DNA of 11,301 nucleotides from the NCBI GenBank assembly GCA_038065435.1, contig JBBTQZ010000015.1, positions 1-11,301 on the forward strand, read 5' to 3'. The notes beneath the pieces were generated by a model, which saw only the letters and a program-made list of their open reading frames with translations, made no database searches and was not told the DNA's origin. The translations under genes and the position numbers were made by a program. Source of the stretch: JBBTQZ01 sp038065435. GTDB taxonomy: Bacteria; Patescibacteriota; Minisyncoccia; Phycocordibacterales; WO2-35-19. Shown here one piece after another: positions 4,764 through 11,165 of the stretch; positions within the stretch are counted from its first letter, which is position 1, and every line of letters begins with the position of its first letter.

Positions 4764-5648
4764 ATGGAAAAGAGTGAAATACAAAATAAAATAAAAGAAC
4801 TAGAGGCGCAGATGGCGAACCCTCGGTTTTGGGAAGATAAGGTAAGAGCCCAAGTCATTATAAAAGAAGTGCAAAGACTGAAAGATGAGTTAGAGGGGGT
4901 GGGTAAATACGACAAGGGAGACGCTGTTATGACCATTTTTTCTGGAGCTGGGGGAGACGATGCCGAAGACTTTAGCGCCATACTGCTCAAAATGTATCTC
5001 AAATATTTTGAACATAGTAATTTTGGTTATAAATTTTTACATGAGAATCAAAACGATCATGGAGGGTATAGAAATGTGACGATAGAAATCGTCGGTAAAG
5101 GTGCGTACGGGATCCTAAAGAACGAATCTGGCGTGCATAGGCTTGTGCGGATCTCACCCTTTAATGCAAATCAGAAAAGGCACACCAGCTTTAGTATGGT
5201 GGAAGTGATTCCAAAGTTTGCTAAACAAGATGAAAATGAAATAGAAATAGAAGGGGATGATTTAAAGATAGAATTTTCCCGCTCTTCTGGTCCGGGCGGC
5301 CAAAATGTCAATAAGCGCGAGACGGCGGTGCGAATTGTTCACTTACCCACCAATCTTTCGGCTCAATCAGACGGTGAAAGGACGCAGGAAGCTAATAAAG
5401 AAAAAGCTCTCGCTATTCTTAAGGCCAAAATTTTCAAGGCACTAGAAGAAGAGAGAATAAGCAAAGAGAAGGGTATGTACATAAGCAAAACTACTAGCGT
5501 AGAATGGGGCAATCAGATCCGCTCATATGTATTGCACCCTTATAAAATGGTCAAAGATCACCGCACTCTTGTAGAAACAAGCGATGTAGAAGGGGTGCTG
5601 GAACAAGGCAAAATAGAGATTTTTTTGGAAGCAGAAAAGAATCTTTAA
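4764..5648 (+). CDS. prfB: Peptide chain release factor 2, short form
   Basis: RF2 reads UGA and UAA stops on the ribosome and triggers peptide release. The product is 294 aa. The tripeptide anticodon S-P-F is at about 131-133 (RISPFNANQKRHTSFS) and the catalytic GGQ at about 178-180 (SSGPGGQNVNKRE). S-P-F, rather than the P-x-T of RF1, identifies RF2. E. coli RF2 is about 365 aa. Here the first helix (NPRFWEDKVRAQ) is followed almost at once by GKYDKGDAVMTIFSGAGGDDAEDF, so much of domain 1 is missing and the start lies after the position of the usual frameshift site; no CUU-UGA-C site is present, so no autoregulatory frameshift is expected. Keeping RF2 means UGA is a true stop. ftsE begins 54 bp downstream. 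Confidence 0.96.
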   Translation: MEKSEIQNKIKELEAQMANPRFWEDKVRAQVIIKEVQRLKDELEGVGKYDKGDAVMTIFSGAGGDDAEDFSAILLKMYLKYFEHSNFGYKFLHENQNDHGGYRNVTIEIVGKGAYGILKNESGVHRLVRISPFNANQKRHTSFSMVEVIPKFAKQDENEIEIEGDDLKIEFSRSSGPGGQNVNKRETAVRIVHLPTNLSAQSDGERTQEANKEKALAILKAKIFKALEEERISKEKGMYISKTTSVEWGNQIRSYVLHPYKMVKDHRTLVETSDVEGVLEQGKIEIFLEAEKNL

Positions 5649-5657
5649 CTTTTAAAA

Positions 5658-5693
5658 TCTCCCTTGTTGTAAGAGAGGGTAAGGTGAGTTATT
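5658..5693 (+). repeat. Dispersed palindromic repeat, copy B, between prfB and ftsE
   Basis: TCTCCCTTGTTGTAAGAG followed by AGGGTAAGGTGAGTTATT. This is the same unit as the minus-strand repeat at 142-180 (identical TGTAAGAG, then 14 of 17 tail positions), with one or two length changes in the loop/stem. The stem is less perfect here. Its final TTATT runs into the probable ftsE -10 box. Confidence 0.65.
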
Positions 5694-5695
5694 AT
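5690..5695 (+). promoter_or_regulatory. Probable -10 of ftsE, at the edge of the repeat
   Basis: TATTAT at 5690-5695 ends 7 nt before the ATG at 5703; the overlapping TATATA at 5693-5698 is an alternative. This again predicts a leaderless or near-leaderless mRNA. The first bases of the -10 are part of the repeat copy, so the insertion may have supplied or changed the promoter. Confidence 0.4.
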
Positions 5696-5702
5696 ATAAA
5701 GA

Positions 5703-6383
5703 ATGATCACTTTTGATAAAGTCTCTAAGAAATATAATGACGAATATGAGGCACTCAAAGAAGTCTCGTTTGTTATAGGTCCCAATGAATTTGTCTCTAT
5801 TGTGGGGCCTAGTGGAGCCGGTAAGACCACTCTGCTTAAGATGCTTCTTGCCGAAGACAAGCCGACGGGAGGGACGGTACTTCTCCAAGGTGTAAATATA
5901 CACACTCTCTCTGATAGAGAGATTAATGACGTGCGCCGTAAGATAGGTTCTGTTTTCCAAGATTTTAGGCTTTTGCCTCAGAAAAATGTTTTTGAAAATA
6001 TAGCCTTTGCTATGGAGGCGGCAGGTAAGAGCGACGAAGAAATAGATTCCGATGTGCCACATGTGCTTGAACTTGTGGATCTCGGGTCTAAGATTTGGAG
6101 TTTCCCACATGAGCTCTCTGGTGGCGAAAAACAAAGAGTCGCTATTGCTCGAGCTATAGTCAACCAACCTGATATAATAATAGCCGATGAACCTACTGGC
6201 AATCTGGATCCGGTCAACACTTACGATATTGTAGAAATTTTGAAGAGAATCAATGATTTGGGTACCACCGTAATACTTACCACTCACAATAAAGGAGTGA
6301 TAGATTCTGTAGGCAAACGAGTCATCACTATGCAAGGAGGCAAAGTTATTAGGGATGATCCAACAGGTAAGTATATTTTATAA
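5703..6383 (+). CDS. ftsE: Cell division ATP-binding protein FtsE
   Basis: The ATPase of the FtsEX complex, an ABC-type machine that works not in transport but in transmitting force or a signal to periplasmic peptidoglycan hydrolases during division. The product is 226 aa, the normal family length. Walker A GPSGAGKTT is at 35-43, the Q-loop FQDFRLLP at about 85-92, the signature LSGGE at 138-142, Walker B with catalytic Glu IIIADEPT at 158-165, the D-loop NLDP at 167-170 and the H-loop His at 195. FRLLP after the Q-loop Gln is characteristic of FtsE. ftsX follows after 15 bp, and the two are surely cotranscribed. Confidence 0.96.
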   Translation: MITFDKVSKKYNDEYEALKEVSFVIGPNEFVSIVGPSGAGKTTLLKMLLAEDKPTGGTVLLQGVNIHTLSDREINDVRRKIGSVFQDFRLLPQKNVFENIAFAMEAAGKSDEEIDSDVPHVLELVDLGSKIWSFPHELSGGEKQRVAIARAIVNQPDIIIADEPTGNLDPVNTYDIVEILKRINDLGTTVILTTHNKGVIDSVGKRVITMQGGKVIRDDPTGKYIL

Positions 6384-6398
6384 AATTTCACTAACGGG

Positions 6399-7337
6399 AT
6401 GGAACAATCAGCATTTAAAACAAAATTAAAGAGAATTCTAAAATCCGGATTTTTTAGTTTCTGGCGAAGTGGTTTTGTGTCCGTAGCTTCTATGTTGGTG
6501 ATGATAGTCACTCTCTCTGTCATAGCTGGTGTGGTGTTTACCGGAGCAATACTCGGAGCTACTTTGGAAGAATTGCGTAACAAGGTGGACGTCAACGTAT
6601 ATTTCCTGACTACTGCCGAAGAGACAGATATTCTCGGCCTTAAGAGCCGTATAGAAGCGATGCCAGAAGTAGCGAAAGTAGAATATGTAAGCAGAGAAAA
6701 GGCCTTGGAAGCTTTCAAAGAAAGGCATGAGAGCGACGCGATCACTTTGCAAGCTCTAGAAGAATTGGGCGACAATCCGCTTGGAGCCGCTCTCAATATA
6801 AAAGCTAAAGAACCTTCGCAATACGAATCTCTGGCCAATTTTTTGAATGAAGAAAATATTCTTTCAAACCAAGGTAGTAGAATAATAGATAAAATAAATT
6901 ATTTTGAAAATAAGGTAGCCATAGAAAAACTAGATCGCATCATCGATTCTGCGGATAGGCTGGGGTTTGGTCTTTCTCTTGCTTTGGTTGTTATATCTAT
7001 CATCATCACTTTGAATACCATTAGACTTGCTATCTATATATCGCGCGAGGAGATCAGTGTCATGCAGCTAGTCGGTGCTTCTAAGAATTATATCAAAGGG
7101 CCGTTCGTTATAACTGGTTTTTTGGTTGGCCTTAGCTCTAGCCTGATCACTTTGATTTTGCTCTTTCCGGTACTTTATTGGATAGGCGGGCTAACAGAAA
7201 ATTTCTTCATAGGTTTGAACGTTTTTGATTATTATATTCAAAATTTTATACAAATTTTCCTTATTATTATTGCTTCAGGGACTGCTATAGGTGCCTTCTC
7301 TAGCCTTCTTGCAGTCCGTAAGTATTTGAAGTTATAA
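6399..7337 (+). CDS. ftsX: Cell division permease-like protein FtsX
   Basis: The membrane partner of FtsE. The product is 312 aa with the FtsX topology: a short cytosolic N-terminus, TM1 at about 27-52, an extracellular domain of roughly 130 residues (Glu/Lys-rich, with NVYFLTTAEETDI and VEYVSREKALEAFKERH segments typical of the FtsX ectodomain), then three TMs at about 187-210, 229-255 and 280-302. The cytosolic loop after TM2 (REEISVMQLVGAS) is the conserved coupling segment contacting FtsE. The ectodomain should bind a peptidoglycan hydrolase or its activator, but none is encoded nearby. The start is an ATG 15 bp after ftsE. The TAA stop overlaps the -10 box of pyrG. Confidence 0.95.
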   Translation: MEQSAFKTKLKRILKSGFFSFWRSGFVSVASMLVMIVTLSVIAGVVFTGAILGATLEELRNKVDVNVYFLTTAEETDILGLKSRIEAMPEVAKVEYVSREKALEAFKERHESDAITLQALEELGDNPLGAALNIKAKEPSQYESLANFLNEENILSNQGSRIIDKINYFENKVAIEKLDRIIDSADRLGFGLSLALVVISIIITLNTIRLAIYISREEISVMQLVGASKNYIKGPFVITGFLVGLSSSLITLILLFPVLYWIGGLTENFFIGLNVFDYYIQNFIQIFLIIIASGTAIGAFSSLLAVRKYLKL

Positions 7338-7338
7338 T
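7309..7338 (+). promoter_or_regulatory. Promoter of pyrG, inside the end of ftsX
   Basis: TTGCAG (7309-7314), an 18-bp spacer and a perfect TATAAT (7333-7338) that contains the TAA stop of ftsX. The expected start is near 7345, giving a leader of about 26 nt before the ATG at 7371. This argues against the GTG at 7341 as the start codon. Confidence 0.6.
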
Positions 7339-7370
7339 GGGTGGGTAAAATTAGCGGTACTAGAGAATTA

Positions 7371-9038
7371 ATGAAGCAAAAAAGACAGCATAAATACATA
7401 TTTGTCATTGGGGGTGTCATGTCTGGAGTGGGTAAAGGCATCACCAGCGCTTCTATCGGTACCATACTACAATCCAAAGGCTTCAAAGTCTCTTGTGTAA
7501 AGGCTGACCCATATCTCAATGTGGATGCCGGTACTATGAACCCGACCGAACATGGCGAGGTTTTTGTATTGGATTCCGGTCTTGAGACAGACCAAGATAT
7601 GGGCAATTATGAAAGATTTTTGAATAGTTCGGTGCCAAGCGAAAACTATATGACCAATGGCATGATATTCAAACACGTCATTGATAAGGAGCGTGCCTTG
7701 GGCTACAAAGGTAAATGCGTAGAACCAGTTTTCCATATTACCGAAGAGATACTGCGTCGCATCAAAAAATCCATAGAGAAAACCAATTCAGAAATAACTA
7801 TATTTGAAATAGGGGGTACGGTGGGGGAGTTTCAGAACGCTATCTTTATAGAGGCGGCGAGAATGATGAAGATTGCTCACCCTAAGGATGTACTTTTTGT
7901 GCTAGTGAGCTATTTCCCTATTCCAAATAAAATAGGGGAGATGAAGACCAAGCCGACCCAAAACGCTGTGCGCCAACTCTCTTCTTATGGTGTAAATGCC
8001 GATATGATCATTGCTCGAAGTGAGGTGGCTCTGGACAGAAAACGCAAAGAAAAGGTGGCACTCGCTTCTGGTATTGTGGCCGAAAACGTCATTTCTGCTC
8101 CGGATATAGACTCCATATACGAAGTGCCTATCAACTTTGAAAATGACGGGCTTTCCGACAGGATACTAAATCATTTTGGTATGCAGCCAAGACAGAAAGA
8201 TCTTAAAGAGTGGCGCAGGTTTGTACAAAAAATAAAAAGCTCAAAAAAAGAATTGAAGATAGCCATAGTTGGTAAGTACTTTGATACGGGGGACTTCGTT
8301 TTGAGCGATGCCTACATATCTGTCATAGAATCACTCAAAATATCCAGCTATGACCAGAATAGCAAGCCGGTCATAGAATGGCTCAATGCCAAAGAATACG
8401 AAAAAAATAAAAATAAACTCCGCGAGCTCCTAAAGTTCCACGCTGTTTTGGTGCCCGGCGGCTTCGGCGAGAGTGGAGTAGAGGGCAAAATATCGGCTAT
8501 CCGTTTTTGTCGCGAGAACAAAATTCCTTATTTTGGTCTTTGCTATGGCATGCAACTTGCGGTCGTAGAATATGCGAGAAATGTACTCGGGCTCAAAGAT
8601 GCGCATACTACAGAAATAAAGTTAGAGACCAAACATCCGATTATAGACATACTTCCAGAGCAAAAGAAAAATATCTCTGAAGGCAAGATGGGAGGTACTA
8701 TGAGGCTCGGCTCATACCCCGCTCTTCTGAAGAAAGGTACGATAGCTCGCGAAGCTTACAAGGCAGAGGTGGTGCGGGAGAGACACCGCCACCGCTATGA
8801 AGTCAACCCAGAATATATAGGAGTTTTGGAAAAAAATGGTCTAGTGTTTTCTGGTATTTCGCCAGACGCTAGACTTATGGAAATAATGGAGCTTCCTAAA
8901 GATAAACACCCTTTCTTTCTTGGTACTCAATTCCACCCCGAATTCCTCTCACGCCCTCTTCATCCGCATCCACTCTTCTCCGCTTTTATAAAGGCTGCCA
9001 TAGCTTACTCTGCACGTAAGAAACCATCCTATAACTAA
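7371..9038 (+). CDS. pyrG: CTP synthase
   Basis: Makes CTP from UTP, ATP and glutamine. The product is 555 aa, close to the family norm (~545). The N-terminal amidoligase domain starts at KYIFVIGGVMSGVGKGI (P-loop like; most relatives have GGVVSSLGKG) and holds the KADPYLNVDAGTMNP block, the FEIGGTVGE block and KTKPTQNAV. The C-terminal class I glutamine amidotransferase domain has oxyanion GGFG (363-366), nucleophile C391 in G-L-C-Y-G-M-Q (GxCLGMQ in most bacteria), RHRHRYEVN (471-479) and the catalytic H522-P-E524. All catalytic residues are present, so the enzyme should be active and subject to the usual CTP feedback and GTP activation. The ATG at 7371 is chosen because the GTG at 7341 precedes the likely transcription start and only adds a non-conserved decapeptide. 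Confidence 0.97.
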   Translation: MKQKRQHKYIFVIGGVMSGVGKGITSASIGTILQSKGFKVSCVKADPYLNVDAGTMNPTEHGEVFVLDSGLETDQDMGNYERFLNSSVPSENYMTNGMIFKHVIDKERALGYKGKCVEPVFHITEEILRRIKKSIEKTNSEITIFEIGGTVGEFQNAIFIEAARMMKIAHPKDVLFVLVSYFPIPNKIGEMKTKPTQNAVRQLSSYGVNADMIIARSEVALDRKRKEKVALASGIVAENVISAPDIDSIYEVPINFENDGLSDRILNHFGMQPRQKDLKEWRRFVQKIKSSKKELKIAIVGKYFDTGDFVLSDAYISVIESLKISSYDQNSKPVIEWLNAKEYEKNKNKLRELLKFHAVLVPGGFGESGVEGKISAIRFCRENKIPYFGLCYGMQLAVVEYARNVLGLKDAHTTEIKLETKHPIIDILPEQKKNISEGKMGGTMRLGSYPALLKKGTIAREAYKAEVVRERHRHRYEVNPEYIGVLEKNGLVFSGISPDARLMEIMELPKDKHPFFLGTQFHPEFLSRPLHPHPLFSAFIKAAIAYSARKKPSYN

Positions 9039-9060
9039 TTCTCCAGTTGGTCATAAAAAG

Positions 9061-9088
9061 TTGCCAAAAACATTTTTTTAGTTAGTAT
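9061..9088 (+). promoter_or_regulatory. Promoter of the candidate small RNA
   Basis: TTGCCA (9061-9066, five of six consensus), a 16-bp spacer and TAGTAT (9083-9088). The predicted start is near 9095. Confidence 0.45.
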
Positions 9089-9094
9089 TACCCA

Positions 9095-9220
9095 CATTCG
9101 GTCAACTGATCAAAATCCAACTTCAGGAGCACCTACTCTTTTGTTGTATAGTTGCCGATGTACCCTCCAGCAGGGCAAGTAGGTACGGGCGCTCCCAGCG
9201 AGCGCCCTTTATTTTTTTTA
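9095..9220 (+). ncRNA. Candidate structured small RNA with intrinsic terminator
   Basis: About 120 nt without a plausible reading frame, between a promoter-like sequence and a strong terminator. ACCTACT (9131-9137) pairs with AGTAGGT (9178-9184), enclosing hairpin CCCT-ccagc-AGGG (9163-9175). Alternative pairings are TTGCC (9152-9156)/GGCAA (9174-9178) and GTACC (9160-9164)/GGTAC (9182-9186). GGAGC (9126-9130) could pair with GCTCC (9191-9195), which would break the terminator stem. The inner hairpin and the terminator hairpin share the same CCAGC loop. It may be a trans-acting small RNA or the leader of an attenuator; I recognise no known family (not SRP RNA, tmRNA, RNase P or T-box). The tRNA-Gln downstream has its own promoter, which favours an independent RNA over a leader. 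Confidence 0.45.
9187..9220 (+). terminator. Strong intrinsic terminator
   Basis: GGGCGCTC (9187-9194), loop CCAGC, GAGCGCCC (9200-9207): a perfect GC-rich 8-bp stem followed by TTTATTTTTTTT. A textbook Rho-independent terminator, the GC-richest spot of the spacer. Confidence 0.93.
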
Positions 9221-9221
9221 A

Positions 9222-9250
9222 TTTACCTTAAGTCTAAAATTTGGTATCTT
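9222..9250 (+). promoter_or_regulatory. Promoter of tRNA-Gln
   Basis: TTTACC (9222-9227), a 17-bp spacer and TATCTT (9245-9250), with the extended -10 TG at 9242-9243. The start near 9257 precedes the tRNA at 9260. It lies directly after the terminator. Confidence 0.6.
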
Positions 9251-9259
9251 TACAGTTAT

Positions 9260-9330
9260 TGCGAGGTCATCTAGTGGTAGGATATCTGACTCTGAATCAG
9301 GTCACCTTGGTTCGAATCCAAGCCTCGCAG
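9260..9330 (+). tRNA. tRNA-Gln(CTG)
   Basis: Acceptor TGCGAGG/CCTCGCA with U1-A72 (weak first pair, usual for Gln), anticodon loop CTCTGAA with anticodon CTG, T stem CTTGG/CCAAG and T loop TTCGAAT; discriminator G73. CCA is not encoded. msrA starts 13 bp downstream and may be cotranscribed. With GatA in the same window, charging through Glu-tRNA(Gln) amidation is likely. Confidence 0.95.
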
Positions 9331-9343
9331 CACTATATAATTT

Positions 9344-9832
9344 ATGAATAAAAAAATTATTTTAGCTGGAGGATGTTTTTGGGGGTTGGAAGATCTCTTG
9401 CGTTCTCAAATGGGAGTATTGGATACAGTGGTTGGATATACTGGCGGCACAAACGAAAGTCCAACATACGAAAACCACCCTGGACATGCCGAAGCGGTGG
9501 AAATAACTTATGATCCAAACATAACTAACTATAAAAAATTATTGGATTTCTTTTTTCAGATACACAACCCTACCACTCTGAATCAGCAAGGCAACGATAA
9601 AGGATCTTCGTATCGTAGCGCAATCTTTTATAATGACGAAGAAGAGAAACAAATCGCCGAAGAAATGATAGATATTGTAAACAAATCTAAACGTTGGCCT
9701 AATCCAGCAGTGACTACACTTGAACCTTTTGTAAAATTCTGGCCAGCCGAAGAATATCATCAAGATTATCTTATAAAAAACCCCGGAGGTTACACTTGCC
9801 ATGCTATTTATTTCGATAGTTATCTAAAATAA
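9344..9832 (+). CDS. msrA: Peptide-methionine (S)-S-oxide reductase MsrA
   Basis: Reduces the S-epimer of methionine sulfoxide in proteins. The product is 162 aa, the compact family size. The catalytic motif G-G-C11-F-W-G lies near the N-terminus; VVGYTGG, the NPTLENHPGHAEAVEITYDP-like block (here SPTYENHPGHAEAVE), the FFQIHNPTTLNQQGNDKGSSYRS block and EEYHQDYL are all typical. There is no signal peptide, so it is cytosolic. No extra C-terminal resolving cysteine pair is seen; the only other Cys is in GGYTCHAIYF near the C-terminus, where it may resolve. msrB follows after 9 bp, the common pairing that covers both sulfoxide epimers. A TATAAT at 9336-9341 lies only 2 nt before the ATG and is probably too close to serve as a promoter; cotranscription with tRNA-Gln is more likely. 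Confidence 0.97.
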   Translation: MNKKIILAGGCFWGLEDLLRSQMGVLDTVVGYTGGTNESPTYENHPGHAEAVEITYDPNITNYKKLLDFFFQIHNPTTLNQQGNDKGSSYRSAIFYNDEEEKQIAEEMIDIVNKSKRWPNPAVTTLEPFVKFWPAEEYHQDYLIKNPGGYTCHAIYFDSYLK

Positions 9833-9841
9833 ATTAAATAC

Positions 9842-10282
9842 ATGCTTACATACAATCAGGTTCTAAATTTTTCTAAAAATGGCAACAATGTTCCTCCACG
9901 TAGGGTTGAAAAAACTGATGAAGAGTGGAAAAAGGTTTTAACCAAGGAACAATTTGAGGTCACCCGCCAAAAAAGCACAGAGCTAAAGATGTCCTCCAAT
10001 CTCTGTACGCTTTATGAGGCGGGCATATATGCTTGTGTCTGTTGCGATACGGAACTTTTTGACAACAATACCAAATACGACAGTCAGTCCGGATGGCCTT
10101 CTTTTACCGAACCAATTAGGGATAATGTGGTCTCTTATCATGAGGATGGTAGCCACGGCATGAGTAGGGTAGAAGTGGTCTGCAGTGTCTGTGAGGCTCA
10201 TTTGGGGCATGTATTTCCTGATGGCCCCATGCCTCTCGGTTTGCGTTTTTGCATCAACGGGGTTAGTCTAAAAAAGAAATAA
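9842..10282 (+). CDS. msrB: Peptide-methionine (R)-S-oxide reductase MsrB
   Basis: Reduces the R-epimer of methionine sulfoxide. The product is 146 aa. Structural zinc ligands are two CxxC pairs, C65/C68 (with an extra C67 between) and C114/C117. The core contains S-G-W-P-S-F (83-88), AHLGHVFPDGP (119-129) and the catalytic Cys137 in R-F-C-I-N-G. A further C55 sits in the position region often used by a resolving cysteine in MsrB (STELKMSSNLC), but this assignment is inferred. There is no signal peptide. It lies between msrA (9 bp upstream) and trhO (5 bp downstream), so it is part of one operon. Confidence 0.97.
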   Translation: MLTYNQVLNFSKNGNNVPPRRVEKTDEEWKKVLTKEQFEVTRQKSTELKMSSNLCTLYEAGIYACVCCDTELFDNNTKYDSQSGWPSFTEPIRDNVVSYHEDGSHGMSRVEVVCSVCEAHLGHVFPDGPMPLGLRFCINGVSLKKK

Positions 10283-10287
10283 AAACA

Positions 10288-11133
10288 ATGAAATACAAAG
10301 TTATACTTTTTTATAAATTTACAGAAATAGAAAGTCCGGAGAGGCTTATGAAAGAACAGAGAAAGCTTTGTGAGAGTTTGGGGTTAAAGGGTAGGATGTT
10401 TATAGCGAAAGAGGGTATAAACGCTACTTTTGAAGGTGCGGAAGAGAATATAGAAAAATACAAGAACACCTTAGCTGAAGATGGGCGTTTTGAGGACATT
10501 GTTTTCAAAGAAAGTGTTGGTACGGGTAAGGCTTTTAGCAGATTACAAGTAACCGCTAAAAAGGAAGTAGTTACTTTGGGGGTGGGAGAGTTTGATATAA
10601 AAGGAGAAACAGCACCAGAGATTAGAGCAGAAGAGTTGGAAGAGATGTATAAAAATAATGAAGATTTTGTGGTACTAGATTTGCGCAACGATTTTGAGGT
10701 AGAGGTGGGGTATTTCGATAAGACTTATAATCCAAATCTCAAAAATTTTAGAGATCTACCCCAGAATGTAGAAAAACTTTCTTCTCTGAAAGCAAGAAAG
10801 GTGGTAGCTGTATGCACTGGCGGTATCCGTTGCGCAAAGGCCACCTGTCTCTTAAAAAAAGAAGGGTTCAACAATCTCTACCAACTCAAGGATGGCATAC
10901 ATACATATATAGAAAAATATCCGAACAGCCATTTCAAGGGGGCACTGTTTGTTTTTGATAATAGGATGATCGTGAGAGTGGGGGAGAATAATAATAGTGA
11001 GGTGGTAGGCAAGTGTTTCTCTTGTAACAAAGAGTGTGAAAAGTTTTGGAGCGACGATAGTCTCCGTCCATCTCGCAAAGTGATATGTTGTCAGGATTGT
11101 GTAGGCTCCTATGCCAATCTCCGTGCCTGCTAA
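10288..11133 (+). CDS. trhO: tRNA uridine(34) hydroxylase TrhO (rhodanese-family, UPF0176)
   Basis: TrhO (YceA in E. coli) hydroxylates U34 of certain tRNAs in an oxygen-dependent step towards 5-methoxy- or carboxymethoxy-uridine. The product is 281 aa. The N-terminal domain (about 1-95) has the family's FYKF start and the GRMFIAKEGINATFEG block. The rhodanese domain (about 110-215) contains VVLDLRNDFEVEVG and the active-site loop C176-T-G-G-I-R-C182 (CTGGIRC is diagnostic for this family). The C-terminal tail has a cysteine cluster (C243, C246, C250, C267, C268, C271, C281), probably a zinc site. It directly follows msrB (5 bp gap), a link between oxygen-related protein repair and tRNA wobble modification. 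The start is an ATG with no Shine-Dalgarno sequence. Confidence 0.94.
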   Translation: MKYKVILFYKFTEIESPERLMKEQRKLCESLGLKGRMFIAKEGINATFEGAEENIEKYKNTLAEDGRFEDIVFKESVGTGKAFSRLQVTAKKEVVTLGVGEFDIKGETAPEIRAEELEEMYKNNEDFVVLDLRNDFEVEVGYFDKTYNPNLKNFRDLPQNVEKLSSLKARKVVAVCTGGIRCAKATCLLKKEGFNNLYQLKDGIHTYIEKYPNSHFKGALFVFDNRMIVRVGENNNSEVVGKCFSCNKECEKFWSDDSLRPSRKVICCQDCVGSYANLRAC

Positions 11134-11153
11134 TTTCTAGTTTTTTTATAAGT

Positions 11154-11159
11154 TATAAT
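11154..11159 (+). promoter_or_regulatory. Consensus -10 for a leaderless CapA-like gene
   Basis: TATAAT at 11154-11159, exactly 6 nt before the ATG at 11166. There is no Shine-Dalgarno sequence and no clear -35. Confidence 0.6.
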
Positions 11160-11165
11160 TGCAGT

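Noticed and set aside
4736..4770. Possible RF2 programmed frameshift with a short upstream ORF (ATG at 4736)
   Set aside because: The mini-ORF ends after six codons at TAA, contains no CUU-UGA-C slippery site and has no RF2-like residues.
5652..6335. Long open frame opposite ftsE (and similar ones opposite ftsX, 6284-6838)
   Set aside because: These lie antisense to well-conserved ABC/FtsX genes, and their translations show no recognisable domains.
7341..7370. GTG at 7341 as the pyrG start
   Set aside because: It overlaps the region between the TATAAT at 7333 and the expected transcription start, and the ten extra residues are not part of the family; the ATG at 7371 begins shortly before the conserved domain.
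9126..9195. Resemblance to the glnA (glutamine) riboswitch, tempting before a tRNA-Gln
   Set aside because: Only AAGUAGG after a short hairpin is shared; the conserved GUUC before the hairpin and the ACGG before AAGUAGG are missing. The comparison is from memory; an Infernal scan would settle it.
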